Below, piece by piece: positions 36,181 through 45,373 of a stretch of 64,000 nucleotides of DNA. The DNA comes from an uncultured Chitinophagaceae bacterium (GTDB lineage: Bacteria; Bacteroidota; Bacteroidia; Chitinophagales; Chitinophagaceae): positions 310,001 to 374,000 of the forward strand of contig CALGAP010000010.1 of NCBI GenBank assembly GCA_937958995.1. The letters are read 5' to 3'. The notes below the pieces were generated by a model. That model saw only the letters and a program-made list of their open reading frames with translations. It was not told where the DNA came from and did no database searches. How positions within the stretch are numbered: the stretch's first letter is position 1; the number at the start of each line of letters is the position of its first letter. A program made the position numbers and the translations under genes.

Positions 36181-37137
36181 TTACCAGGTCCTGTCTTTTA
36201 AGAAATTCTGTATGGTTTCTTTCGGAACAGGGAGTTTATCTATATGGTCGTTAAGCCATTTTGAAAAATCTTTTTCTATTTCATCAGACCAGCGGGTATC
36301 GATCTGTCCGGCAGTGTATTTGCCTTCCCTGATGCGCTGGTGACCAAACATGTCTCTCAGTCGCACAATTTCTGATGTTACCACCACGCGCTCTGCCAGG
36401 TGCGGAGGAATAAATACCACTACGCCCATCTTACCCAACACTACATCGCCCGGCATTACGGTTACGGTTCTGATACGAGTAGGACGATTTATACCAACGA
36501 TCATTGTGGTGAGGTCACGATTATTACCAAATCCGGGATTGTGATAGGAAGGATCGTAGCTGGTATAGAAAGACGTGAAGCCGCCGATCTCTTTCAAACC
36601 TTCGAGGTCGCGGATGGCACCATCGTACACAATACCATTACCGGTACGTGCATAGATGGCATTGCCCACGTTGTCGCCGATGGTGGGACCATTTCTCTTG
36701 GCACCAAACTGGTCGGCTACGTACACATCGCCTTTCTGCAGTATTTCTACCGCCCATACGTTTTGTGCTCTTCTGCCTTCTTTTTTACCTATTGAATCGA
36801 TGATTTTCCACACGTCGGGACGACCGGGCATAAAGGTGGCAGTCACCGCGCGGCCGCAGAGCACGCTGTCGGGGTTGATAACCTGCCAGCCTTCTGCCAC
36901 CTGGTATTTATAACCCAGGTTGCTCATGGTGGCCCAGGCTTCTTCCACGCTCACGGCGCGCATGCGTTGGATAATGTCATCCGGTACTTTGGGGCGGCCA
37001 TCAGGAAAGCGTTCGCCTTTCCATTCGGAGGTGAGAGCAATCAATTCTTCTTTTGAAATCTGCACCGACTGAGCCTTCGATTGGTGCATAAGCATAACTG
37101 TGATGAATAAAAGAGCAACGCGTTTTAACGTTATCAT
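36181..37137 (-). CDS. Exported RraA-like (HMG/CHA aldolase family) protein 2
   Basis: A 318-residue paralogue of the protein at 29603. Signal peptide MITLKRVALLFITVMLMHQSKAQ. Core motif KGDVYVADQFGAKRNGPTIGDNVGNAIYARTGNGIVYDGAIRDLEGL keeps the family's Asp-Gly-x-x-Arg-Asp residues. The same N-terminal helix (KEELIALTSEWKGERFPDGRPKVP) and C-terminal Arg-Thr-Trp ending are shared, so the pair forms its own subfamily. It lies between the BASS transporter (20-base gap) and the exported dehydratase, which suggests that it acts on the dehydratase product in the periplasm. Two divergent copies may handle different keto-sugar acids or form a hetero-oligomer (inference). Confidence 0.9.
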   Translation of the reverse strand: MITLKRVALLFITVMLMHQSKAQSVQISKEELIALTSEWKGERFPDGRPKVPDDIIQRMRAVSVEEAWATMSNLGYKYQVAEGWQVINPDSVLCGRAVTATFMPGRPDVWKIIDSIGKKEGRRAQNVWAVEILQKGDVYVADQFGAKRNGPTIGDNVGNAIYARTGNGIVYDGAIRDLEGLKEIGGFTSFYTSYDPSYHNPGFGNNRDLTTMIVGINRPTRIRTVTVMPGDVVLGKMGVVVFIPPHLAERVVVTSEIVRLRDMFGHQRIREGKYTAGQIDTRWSDEIEKDFSKWLNDHIDKLPVPKETIQNFLKDRTW

Positions 37138-37157
37138 ATGTTGAATTTTTTGTCTGG

Positions 37158-38300
37158 TTATTGAACAAGTTTTGCTTCTGTTGCGGTTTCTGCTGCCGCC
37201 GCTTCGTCTGTTAGTTCGGCATCTTTGGGCGGGCGGTTATGCCACCAGCTTGCGAGCATAGAACCGGTGATATTCATTAATGGACCGAACACTGCTGCGG
37301 CCAATCCCATGGTGGCCAGTTTACCCATAGTGTTGGCGATGCCCGTTGCCAGGCCGGCATTCTGCATGCCTACTTCAATGGCGATGGTTCTGCAATCGGA
37401 TTCTTTCAGCCTGAAGGCGCGGCCGCCCCAGTAGCCCAGGAAGTAACCGAAGAAATTGTGCATCAACACTATGCCAATGAGTGCGGGACCCATGGTGAGC
37501 AGGTTTTTCTGGCCGGCAGCCACCATAATGGTAAGGATGAACGCAATGCCAAACATCGAGAGCAAGGGCATGGCTTTGTCGAGCCACTGCGATTTACCCG
37601 CGAGCAGTTTGTTGAAAATAAGACCCGCGCCGATGGGGATGATGATCATCTTCACGATCTCCCACATCATTTTTCCCAATTGAATTTCGACCATAGCGCC
37701 TGCCAGCAATTTCATGAGCAGCGGCGTCATCAGCGGCGCCAGTAGGGTGGCGATAGAAGTGATCGTAACAGACAAGGCAAGATTTGCTTTGGCCAGGTAA
37801 GCCATTACGTTGGAAGCCAGTCCGCTGGGCGCGCAACCAATCAATACAATTCCCGCCGCCACTTCGGGAGGGAAATTGGTAATGGTGGCGAGTGTGAAAC
37901 CAATGAGCGGCATAATAATAAACTGTGCTGCTACACCCACCACTACGCCCTTGGGTGATTTGATAACCCCAGCAAAATCCTTCAGGCTCATTTCAGTACC
38001 CATACCAAACATAATAATCTGGATCAGCGGAACGATGAGATCACGTAAATCGAACCCGCCCCAGTTTCGGAAGTATTCCGGGTGATAAAGTGCGACCGTA
38101 GTGGTAGCAAAAATGACAACGGTGAAAGAAAGTCCTTTTAGCAGTTTGCTGCTCCTGATAGCAACAGCCAGGGCCAGGAAAAATAACATCAGAAACCAAC
38201 CGGCAATGCTATGACTTTTCTGAAGCGTGAGTGCGGCCCAGACTCCCAGGCAAACTACCGACGCGAAATAAAACAGTTTGTAGATGGTTTTTTGTTGCAT
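37158..38300 (-). CDS. BASS-family (bile acid:Na+ symporter-like) transporter
   Basis: A 380-residue inner-membrane transporter with about nine to ten membrane segments. Family pattern: LIVPLIQIIMFGMGTEMSLKDFAGVIKSPKGV, AAGIVLIGCAPSGLASNVMAYLAKANLALSVTITS (the sodium-site crossover region) and EVGMQNAGLATGIAN. BASS proteins carry bile acids, pyruvate, pantothenate and other organic anions with sodium. Its place between kinase and exported aldolase/dehydratase genes suggests uptake of the acid made in the periplasm, either a 2-keto-3-deoxy sugar acid or pyruvate. The N-terminus has two extra hydrophobic stretches and the C-terminus is Ala/Glu-rich. Confidence 0.92.
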   Translation of the reverse strand: MQQKTIYKLFYFASVVCLGVWAALTLQKSHSIAGWFLMLFFLALAVAIRSSKLLKGLSFTVVIFATTTVALYHPEYFRNWGGFDLRDLIVPLIQIIMFGMGTEMSLKDFAGVIKSPKGVVVGVAAQFIIMPLIGFTLATITNFPPEVAAGIVLIGCAPSGLASNVMAYLAKANLALSVTITSIATLLAPLMTPLLMKLLAGAMVEIQLGKMMWEIVKMIIIPIGAGLIFNKLLAGKSQWLDKAMPLLSMFGIAFILTIMVAAGQKNLLTMGPALIGIVLMHNFFGYFLGYWGGRAFRLKESDCRTIAIEVGMQNAGLATGIANTMGKLATMGLAAAVFGPLMNITGSMLASWWHNRPPKDAELTDEAAAAETATEAKLVQ

Positions 38301-38326
38301 TGTTTACTTAGGTTTTTGGCTTTTTC

Positions 38327-39853
38327 TTAATAATCATGTTGCAGATCGGCAATGGCTTCAAATTCGTTGTGCAGTTTTAAACTCAGGCTTTCAAATACGG
38401 CATAGTGCTTCATATATATTTTATGATTTTGTTCTTGCGGATGATAGCTTTCCTGCAGTTTTACTTTTTGAGCCGCATGTTCCAGGTCTTTATATAATCC
38501 CATTTCGGTTGCGCCTACCAGGTAGCTGCCGCAGGCTACGCTGTCGGGGCCTGAATTTTTCTTGATATTGACGGGTTTATCGAAAATGTCGGCCATCATT
38601 TGCATCCATACCGGGAAAGAGGCATAGGTGCCATTGGCAGAAAGGCAGGCGATTATTCTATGTTCTTCCAGCACTTTGCTGATGCTATAGAATGCATATA
38701 AAATACCTTCGATGGTGGCACGTACCAGGTGCTGCAATTCGTGTTTGATGTTCAGGCCAAAGTATACGCCGCGCGCATTTGCATTCCACATTGGTGCGCG
38801 TTCGCCCTGCAGGTAGGGAAGAAAAATCAGTCCGCAGGAACCAACGGGCACTTTAGCGGCATCATTAATAAGATTGCGGATGCAGTCGTCGAGTTCATAT
38901 ACTTTATTAAAGTCGCCAAACTGTTTGGCATACCATTCAAAGACGGAGCCAACATTGTTGGTGGGGCCGCCGGACACATAATTGCCTTCGGCCAAAAGAT
39001 AATTGAACAGCCTTTGCTTTTCATCCTGCAATATTTCCTTACCTACCACGCGTATGGCGCCGCTTTCTTCGAGTGTAACGGTGGCCTTGCCATCGCCCCA
39101 AACGCCGGCGCCGAGCGTGGCCATGCAACCATCGCTGGAACCTATGATGAGTTTTACCCGGTCGTGCAGGCGCAGCGAGGCCTGGTATTCAGGTTTCAAC
39201 TTGCCGGCAATATGGAAAACCGTAGCCAGGTCGGCCAGTTTGTCTTTGGAAATGCCCGCGTATTTTACTGCATCATCATCCCAGGTAAGCGTATGAATAT
39301 TCATCATGCCGGTGGCGGAGGCCACGCTGTGATCGATCACGTACTCGCCGGTCAGTTGCTCCAGGATATAAGTTTTAATTGACAAGAACTTATCTGCTGC
39401 GGAGAAACGCCCCGGGTCGTTATTGCGCAGCCACACAATTTTATTAAGTGGCGACATGGCATGTATGGGCGTACCTGTGCGGTAATAGAGTTCCTTTCCG
39501 AGTGGCGATTCCTTCAGTTCGTCGGCCTCTTTTTTGGCGCGGTTATCACTCCAAACCATGGCATTGCCGATAGGCACACCATTCTTATCAATCGGCAACA
39601 CACTATGCATGGCCGAACTGAAACAGATGCATTGGACGTCATGCTTTTTGGGATGAATTTTCTCGTTGAGAAAAATCTTCAGCAGGTAAAGCATGGTGAT
39701 AAAAATCTGCTCAGGATCCTGTTCACTATAGTCGGGTTTGGCATGAAAAGTAGGATAGGAGCCCTTGGTGGATCCTAACATATTACCCTCCATGTCGAAC
39801 GCAACAATTCTTATTGCACCTGTCCCAATCTCTATAGTAATAATGCATTCCAT
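38327..39853 (-). CDS. FGGY-family carbohydrate kinase, probably gluconokinase
   Basis: A 508-residue ATP-dependent sugar kinase. Motifs: phosphate-1-like TIEIGTGAIRIVAFD, FSSAMHSVLPID, MVWSDNRAKKEADEL, the gluconokinase-like YYRTGTPIHAMSPLNKIVWLRN, VIDHSVASATGMMNIHTLTWDD, and GSSDGCMATLGAGVW. Overall it is closest to FGGY gluconokinases of Gram-positive bacteria by eye, so D-gluconate is the first guess; a different aldonate or ketose is possible. It begins two bases after the AraC gene stop, so the two are translationally coupled. It offers a phosphorylative alternative for the sugar acid formed by the PQQ enzyme and lactonases. Confidence 0.88.
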   Translation of the reverse strand: MECIITIEIGTGAIRIVAFDMEGNMLGSTKGSYPTFHAKPDYSEQDPEQIFITMLYLLKIFLNEKIHPKKHDVQCICFSSAMHSVLPIDKNGVPIGNAMVWSDNRAKKEADELKESPLGKELYYRTGTPIHAMSPLNKIVWLRNNDPGRFSAADKFLSIKTYILEQLTGEYVIDHSVASATGMMNIHTLTWDDDAVKYAGISKDKLADLATVFHIAGKLKPEYQASLRLHDRVKLIIGSSDGCMATLGAGVWGDGKATVTLEESGAIRVVGKEILQDEKQRLFNYLLAEGNYVSGGPTNNVGSVFEWYAKQFGDFNKVYELDDCIRNLINDAAKVPVGSCGLIFLPYLQGERAPMWNANARGVYFGLNIKHELQHLVRATIEGILYAFYSISKVLEEHRIIACLSANGTYASFPVWMQMMADIFDKPVNIKKNSGPDSVACGSYLVGATEMGLYKDLEHAAQKVKLQESYHPQEQNHKIYMKHYAVFESLSLKLHNEFEAIADLQHDY

Positions 39854-39855
39854 TT

Positions 39856-40755
39856 TTATAAATTTTCATCAGATGAGGGAATGTGTTTCTTTCTGAACTC
39901 ACTGGGCGTGTAGCCGGTGAGCTTCTTAAACGTTGTAGCAAAATGTTGGGAGGAATAAAATCCAACGTCCAATGCAATATCAGTTACGTGTACATTGGGC
40001 TTTTTCAACAATTTGATTGCTTCGGTTATCCGGATATTGATCAGGTAGTTTAAAGGAGAGAATCCCGTATAGCTCTTAACTTTTTCGGAAAATGCCGTGT
40101 TGCCCAATCCAACGAGCGCAGCCATCTCTTCCAGGGTCCATTGATGCGATAGATTTTCGCGTAAGGCCTGCTCCAGTTTCATGAAAATCTGCGGGAAATC
40201 ACGCCTTGAATTGTTCTGCCTGGTCAGATGTCGTGCCGAGAGAATCAACAGTTCGTCAATCAGTTGATTAACACGCACTGTCTGGCCGATCTCCTGGTTC
40301 ATGAATTCATTCTGCATGTTTTGAAAAATGGTTCCTGCTTCTTTCAGCCTGGACAGTACGGGGGTATTATTAAATGATAATATTCTGCCCAACGTATTAG
40401 CTTCACGGTCACTAAGGCGACTCCATTTTCCCATTAACATTTTTCCATTTCTGTCAAACTGCTTAAGTTTGAGATGTAGCCAGTTGATAGTGCCGATTCC
40501 AAGCAGATCTTTCTCACCGCCAAAACTTTGTCCTGGTAATATCATCGCAAGGTCGCCCGGGTATAGTATATATACCTGGTCATCGATCACCCAGTCGAAA
40601 CGACCTTCAATGACATAGTAAAATCGCAGAAATGCAGATACCTCCTTTTTAAGCGAATCGAATTGAATTGCATTCACTTTCTTGTAAGCAAATTCAACGA
40701 TGTGAGGAAAAGCATGAAGCTCTTTGCAATCTTTCTTTAAACAGTACTGATTCAT
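39856..40755 (-). CDS. AraC-family transcriptional regulator
   Basis: A 299-residue regulator: N-terminal cupin-like sugar-binding domain (about 1-150; LRFYYVIEGRFDWVIDDQVYILYPGDLAMILPG) and C-terminal double helix-turn-helix (about 200-290; WTLEEMAALVGLGNTAFSEKVKSYTGFSPLNYLINIRITEAIKLL, then VTDIALDVGFYSSQHFATTFKKLTGYTPSEFRK). First gene of the nine-gene catabolic operon and divergent from the SMP-30/SusC2 operon. It probably controls both and itself. The 18-mer at 40841-40858, repeated before the cupin gene at 23607, is the best candidate for its site. Confidence 0.95.
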   Translation of the reverse strand: MNQYCLKKDCKELHAFPHIVEFAYKKVNAIQFDSLKKEVSAFLRFYYVIEGRFDWVIDDQVYILYPGDLAMILPGQSFGGEKDLLGIGTINWLHLKLKQFDRNGKMLMGKWSRLSDREANTLGRILSFNNTPVLSRLKEAGTIFQNMQNEFMNQEIGQTVRVNQLIDELLILSARHLTRQNNSRRDFPQIFMKLEQALRENLSHQWTLEEMAALVGLGNTAFSEKVKSYTGFSPLNYLINIRITEAIKLLKKPNVHVTDIALDVGFYSSQHFATTFKKLTGYTPSEFRKKHIPSSDENL

Positions 40756-40840
40756 GCAATCGTTAGTTTCGGCAATTCGTCAATTCGGCAACGATATTAC
40801 TAATAAAAGTCAAGCAGCTTGTATAATATCCTTCGCCGAA

Positions 40841-40858
40841 ATTTATTGGAAGTTTTGA
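40841..40858. promoter_or_regulatory. 18-base motif in the AraC / SMP-30 divergent promoter region
   Basis: ATTTATTGGAAGTTTTGA, identical to 23533-23550. Here it lies 86 bases before the AraC start and 150 bases before the SMP-30 start. Within the same gap an ACATTTGT box (40896-40903) is found, with a weak partner ACTTTTAT exactly 21 bases earlier (40875-40882). Confidence 0.55.
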
Positions 40859-41007
40859 TTAGTCTTCTTCAGATACTTTTATAATTGTGAAATTGACATT
40901 TGTCGGAGCCAGTCCAGCGCGCCATTAAATCAGGAAGTCACAGTCTTATCCTGCGGTCCGTCCGCCCTCCAATTTCGGCTTGTATTATAAATATAAATTG
41001 ACTTGCA

Positions 41008-42111
41008 ATGAAAAAAATCCCCCTTTCCTTCCTGGCATTGCTATGCACTGTCGGTTTTTATTCCTGTAAAAAAGGTATCGCCAAAGCTCCGGAAGAAGAA
41101 GCCCTTACTCTTAATGCTCAACCGTCGAAAGGCAATCCCTCCACATTTTATGATCCCAATGGCCTCGTGAGCCCCAGCCAGCACGGCGTGCTCGACACAC
41201 TGGCTACAGGGTTCAAATTCACTGAAGGCCCAGCTGTTGACAAACACGGAAATGTTTACTTCACCGATCAGCCCGATGACAGAATATATCGTTGGGATGC
41301 TGTGTCGGGCCAGGTGACACTATTCAAACAAGGCACCGGCCGCGCCAACGGTATGGCTTTCGACAAACAGGGTAACCTGATTGCAGCCGCCGATATGCAC
41401 GGTGAACTTTGGAAGATCCGTCCCGACGGCTCGCATGAAGTGCTCGTTGACAATTACAACGGTCACAAACTGAATGGCCCGAATGATGTATGGGTCAATC
41501 CCAAGACTGGCGGTATATATATTACCGACCCGCTGTTTCCCCGCGATTATTGGCTCGACACCGATCCCCGTAAGATCAACAACCCGGGATGGCCGCCAGT
41601 ATGGAGTGACCAGGGACCTGGCATTGCTGGTCATGTTTATTACCTGGCGCCTAACAGCAATACGCTTGTGAGGGTGACCACCATGCCCGGCTGGGACGCC
41701 GACAATTCATGGCCCAATGGTGTAGTAGGTACTCCTGACGGAAAAAGGCTGTATGTAAACAAATGGGCTGGCGACAACAAAGGCGGGACCTTTGTATTTG
41801 ATGTAAATCCCGACGGCACTCTCAGCAATATGAGGAAGCTGACCGATTGGGGTGGTGATGGCATGTCGATGGATGACCGGGAAAATATTTATATCAGCAA
41901 TGGTGAAGGCTTGATGGCCTTTGACAAAAACGGAAACAACATTTTGAGAATCCCCACTGGCGGAGGCGCAACCAATAATGTATTCGCCGGGAAAAATAAT
42001 AAACTACTTATCATAACCGGCGGAGGACTTACCTCGCCACCATGGCCTTTCAACCAGGACAGGCTGATGTCTGTCATGATGAAAAATGTAAAGGGTGTGG
42101 AAAAATTCTAG
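41008..42111 (+). CDS. SMP-30/gluconolactonase-family lipoprotein
   Basis: A 367-residue envelope lactonase candidate. Lipobox ending FYSC, Cys20. The propeller starts about residue 60. Metal-site residues: Glu in FTEGPAVDKHGNVYFTD, Asn in LNGPNDVWVNP, Asn in WPNGVVGTPDGKRLYVN, Asp in WGGDGMSMD. Reaction expected: hydrolysis of aldono-1,4- or 1,5-lactones. First gene of an operon with susC2 (24-base gap), susD2 and the FAH-family dehydratase, and divergent from the AraC operon. It is the second lactonase of the window, simpler than the cupin fusion at 27645. Confidence 0.93.
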   Translation: MKKIPLSFLALLCTVGFYSCKKGIAKAPEEEALTLNAQPSKGNPSTFYDPNGLVSPSQHGVLDTLATGFKFTEGPAVDKHGNVYFTDQPDDRIYRWDAVSGQVTLFKQGTGRANGMAFDKQGNLIAAADMHGELWKIRPDGSHEVLVDNYNGHKLNGPNDVWVNPKTGGIYITDPLFPRDYWLDTDPRKINNPGWPPVWSDQGPGIAGHVYYLAPNSNTLVRVTTMPGWDADNSWPNGVVGTPDGKRLYVNKWAGDNKGGTFVFDVNPDGTLSNMRKLTDWGGDGMSMDDRENIYISNGEGLMAFDKNGNNILRIPTGGGATNNVFAGKNNKLLIITGGGLTSPPWPFNQDRLMSVMMKNVKGVEKF

Positions 42112-42135
42112 TATTTAACCATTAACAATTGCTGT

Positions 42136-45100
42136 ATGAGAATTAGAAACTTTCAGGGTTTGAAGCCCCTGAACAAACTCCTTTTATTAACCTGCTTTTT
42201 GTTTTGCTCTTTCGCAGCACTTGCGCAAGATGTTACGGGTACCGTAACAGACAACGAGGGTAAACCTGTACCCAGTGTTACCGTACAGGTGAAAGGAACT
42301 ACCCGCTTCGTACTCACTAATGATGACGGAAAATTTACCATTGCTGTTGCCGGCAATGGCGTGCTGGTATTCACCCATGCCAGCTTCAACACACGTGAAG
42401 AACCGGTAAATGGCCGGTCGTCCGTGAACGTCAGTCTTACTCCTAGCACCGGAGATCTCGAAGGTGTGGTAGTTACGGCACTGGGTATACGCCGTGAGTC
42501 TAAAAAGCTGGGTTATTCTGCCACAGCAGTGAACGCCGATCAGTTGTCGAAAGAAAGAACCATCAACATCGGTGAATCACTCGAGGGCCGGGTAGCCGGT
42601 CTGAACATTACTCCACCCGCAGCCGGTGCCGGCGCCAGTAACCAGATTCGGTTGCGCGGCCAGGTAGGTTTTGCCGGCGTGGATAACGCTCCGTTGCTGG
42701 TGGTCAACGGTTTGCCCCTTGACCAGGACGCAAGAAGTGTGAACCCGGGCACAGGCGGTGGCGTAACACGCGACCGTGGCGATAACCTCGCCAATATCAA
42801 CCCCGATGATATTGAAAGCATCACCGTGCTGAAAGGTGCCACAGCGGCAGCGCTGTATGGCTCGCGTGCGGCACGTGGCGCTATCATCATTACTACCAAG
42901 ACTGGACAGAGAAACCAGGGTATTGGTGTTGACATTACATCCAACTACACTGCAGCCAAAGCCATCAATTTCCTCAAGGAAATTACACAGACTGAATACG
43001 GCCAGGGCCTGAACGGTCAAGTGTTTACCACCGCTGGCCAGGTGCAGGGTAACGGGCAATTTGGCTGGGGTGCCAAACTGGACGGCCAACCCGTAGTTAA
43101 CTTCGATGGTGAGATGAGGCCTTACAAGGCTTATCCCAATCAGCTGTTTGAATTTTTACGCACTGGCACCACTTTCACTAACACAGTGGGTGTATCCGGA
43201 GGTAATGCCCAGGGTAGCTTCAGAGCCTCTATGTCTACCACCGCTGCCGACGGTATTGTACCCAACAACGAGTACAAGCGTAATATCTTCAACCTGGGCG
43301 TGAATTACAACGTGACAAAGAACCTGAAGTTTACATTGAATGCCAACTACGCCGACGAAGATTATATTAACCCGCCGACCATTGGTCAGCAGGGTGATGG
43401 TGCCGTAAACTTCTTTACGAGGATGCCCGTCTCTGTTCCCCTCGAGGCTTACAGGGACCATGCAACAGATCCCGCCACTGGTGCCGAGTGGAGGACCAAT
43501 GGCTTCCAGGGTACCATCAATAACCCGTATTATCCCATTCAGCACGGACAGAAGTATAAAGAAGACAGGAACCGTTTGCTGGGAACAGCTACCTTACGCT
43601 GGGACGTTACCAAGTGGCTGTACGCCCAGGGCCGCTTTAACTACGACCGCTATAACAACTATATTGAGTCGTGGGATCTGAATGGTCAAGGTTCAAACAC
43701 CGTTTATGTTGATCCTCCACCAAATCCCACTTACAGGGGGAGCTACAACCTTTCTACCAATCAAAACACGAATATTAACGCCGACTTCCTGATTGGTACT
43801 AATCACCAGGTTGGCAAGTTTTCGATTGAAGCGAGCTTTGGTGGTAATACACTGGCAACCCAGAACAAGAGCATTAACCTGAGCTCCAGCCGGTTCAGTG
43901 TGCCGAACTTTTACTCATATGGAAATGGCCAGCAGAAAAACGACAGTTATGGCTTTTCTGAAACCCGTCTGAACTCCCTGTACGGTATGGCTGAATTTGG
44001 CTTTAATGAGTTGTTGTTTATCGGTGTTACCGGCCGCAATGACTGGTTCTCCATTCTGCACCCCGACCGCAACAGCAAGTTCTATCCCTCTGTTACCGGT
44101 AGCTTCATTTTCTCCGAGCTGCTCGATAAATGGGGTTGGTTGTCATTCGGTAAATTGCGCGGATCGTGGGCGCATGTGGGTAGCGCTTCCGGTGTGGGTC
44201 CATATGAAGGCCAGCTCACCTATGGTTTGAGTCAGAATTTGTTTAACGGACAGCAAACAGCGTCTATTAACACTGGTAACGCGCCCAACATCTTCCTGCA
44301 GCCATTCACTGTAAAAGAAGTAGAAGTGGGCCTGGAATTGCGTATGTTCCAGAACAGGTTGTTGATCGATATCGCCGCGTTTGACAAAGTGACTACCGAC
44401 CAGATAGTTTCGGTGACCCTCTCAAGCACTTCGGGCTATAATGCTTCACGCCAAAATGAAGCTTCACTGAAGAACCAGGGTCTCGAGACTTTGATTGAAT
44501 ACAAACCGATAGTAACCAAAAATTTCACCTGGACTACTTCGTGGAACAATGCCTACCTCAAAACCAAAGTGCTGAACGTAGGTGATCCCAGTGGTATCCG
44601 TCCGTTGATATACTACAACAATACTGGTAACGAGTTCCTGGGTGCGTTGATGTATGCTGAGGGACTGGCCATGAACCAGCTTTATACCAGGACTTATAAG
44701 AGAAATGATAAGGGTGAGATACTGGTAAGAGATAACGGTCTGTTTATACCAACCGATGGTACCACTCCGGGTGCAGAAAATACCAGTGGCTTCCTGCCGA
44801 TTGGTAGTGCCATCCCCAAGTTTACTGGTGGCTGGTCAAACACCTTCCATTACAAAAATCTGAGCCTTAACGTTCACATAGACTATAAGTTTGGTGGTGT
44901 ATTGATTTCTTCTACTTTGTTGAACATGACCCGCCAGGGGCTTAGTAAAATGTCGCTCCAGGGTCGCGAAGATGGTATAATCTTCCCGGGTGTGTATGCC
45001 AGCTCAGGATTGCCCAACACTACAAAGATTACTGTAAATAGCACACCGGTAAACCTGCAGCAGTTCTGGACTGAATACAGAACTCAGCAAATTGGTGATC

Positions 45101-45369
45101 CGTTTGTGTTCAAATCTGATTTTGTCAAACTCAGAAACATATCCTTGTCATACTCACTGAACGATGTTATCAAGAAGGTGGATGCTTTGAAGTTTATCAA
45201 GGGCCTTTCTCTCACTGCTGCCTGCCGCAACGTGGCCGTGCTGCATAAAGATGTGCCTGGCCTGGACCCTGAGTCCGTTCAATCATCGGGCGACACAAGA
45301 CCGGGTTATGAAAACTCTGCATTGCCCACTACTCGTAACTACAGTATTAGTTTAAATGTTAAATTCTAA
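42136..45369 (+). CDS. SusC/RagA-type TonB-dependent outer-membrane transporter (SusC2)
   Basis: A 1077-residue importer. N-terminal signal region ends about ALAQ. Carboxypeptidase-like domain (DVTGTVTDNEGKPVPSVTV), SusC plug signature (LEGVVVTALGIRRESKKLGYS, then NPDDIESITVLKGATAAALYGSRAARGAIIITTKTG), barrel ending in NVKF. Only modestly similar to SusC1 (different VVVTALG versus VVGYGTQ signature), so the two are not a recent duplicate. Placed between the SMP-30 gene and susD2 in the operon divergent from AraC. It probably brings in the oligosaccharide whose sugars feed the oxidation route. Confidence 0.97.
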   Translation: MRIRNFQGLKPLNKLLLLTCFLFCSFAALAQDVTGTVTDNEGKPVPSVTVQVKGTTRFVLTNDDGKFTIAVAGNGVLVFTHASFNTREEPVNGRSSVNVSLTPSTGDLEGVVVTALGIRRESKKLGYSATAVNADQLSKERTINIGESLEGRVAGLNITPPAAGAGASNQIRLRGQVGFAGVDNAPLLVVNGLPLDQDARSVNPGTGGGVTRDRGDNLANINPDDIESITVLKGATAAALYGSRAARGAIIITTKTGQRNQGIGVDITSNYTAAKAINFLKEITQTEYGQGLNGQVFTTAGQVQGNGQFGWGAKLDGQPVVNFDGEMRPYKAYPNQLFEFLRTGTTFTNTVGVSGGNAQGSFRASMSTTAADGIVPNNEYKRNIFNLGVNYNVTKNLKFTLNANYADEDYINPPTIGQQGDGAVNFFTRMPVSVPLEAYRDHATDPATGAEWRTNGFQGTINNPYYPIQHGQKYKEDRNRLLGTATLRWDVTKWLYAQGRFNYDRYNNYIESWDLNGQGSNTVYVDPPPNPTYRGSYNLSTNQNTNINADFLIGTNHQVGKFSIEASFGGNTLATQNKSINLSSSRFSVPNFYSYGNGQQKNDSYGFSETRLNSLYGMAEFGFNELLFIGVTGRNDWFSILHPDRNSKFYPSVTGSFIFSELLDKWGWLSFGKLRGSWAHVGSASGVGPYEGQLTYGLSQNLFNGQQTASINTGNAPNIFLQPFTVKEVEVGLELRMFQNRLLIDIAAFDKVTTDQIVSVTLSSTSGYNASRQNEASLKNQGLETLIEYKPIVTKNFTWTTSWNNAYLKTKVLNVGDPSGIRPLIYYNNTGNEFLGALMYAEGLAMNQLYTRTYKRNDKGEILVRDNGLFIPTDGTTPGAENTSGFLPIGSAIPKFTGGWSNTFHYKNLSLNVHIDYKFGGVLISSTLLNMTRQGLSKMSLQGREDGIIFPGVYASSGLPNTTKITVNSTPVNLQQFWTEYRTQQIGDPFVFKSDFVKLRNISLSYSLNDVIKKVDALKFIKGLSLTAACRNVAVLHKDVPGLDPESVQSSGDTRPGYENSALPTTRNYSISLNVKF

Positions 45370-45373
45370 GGAT

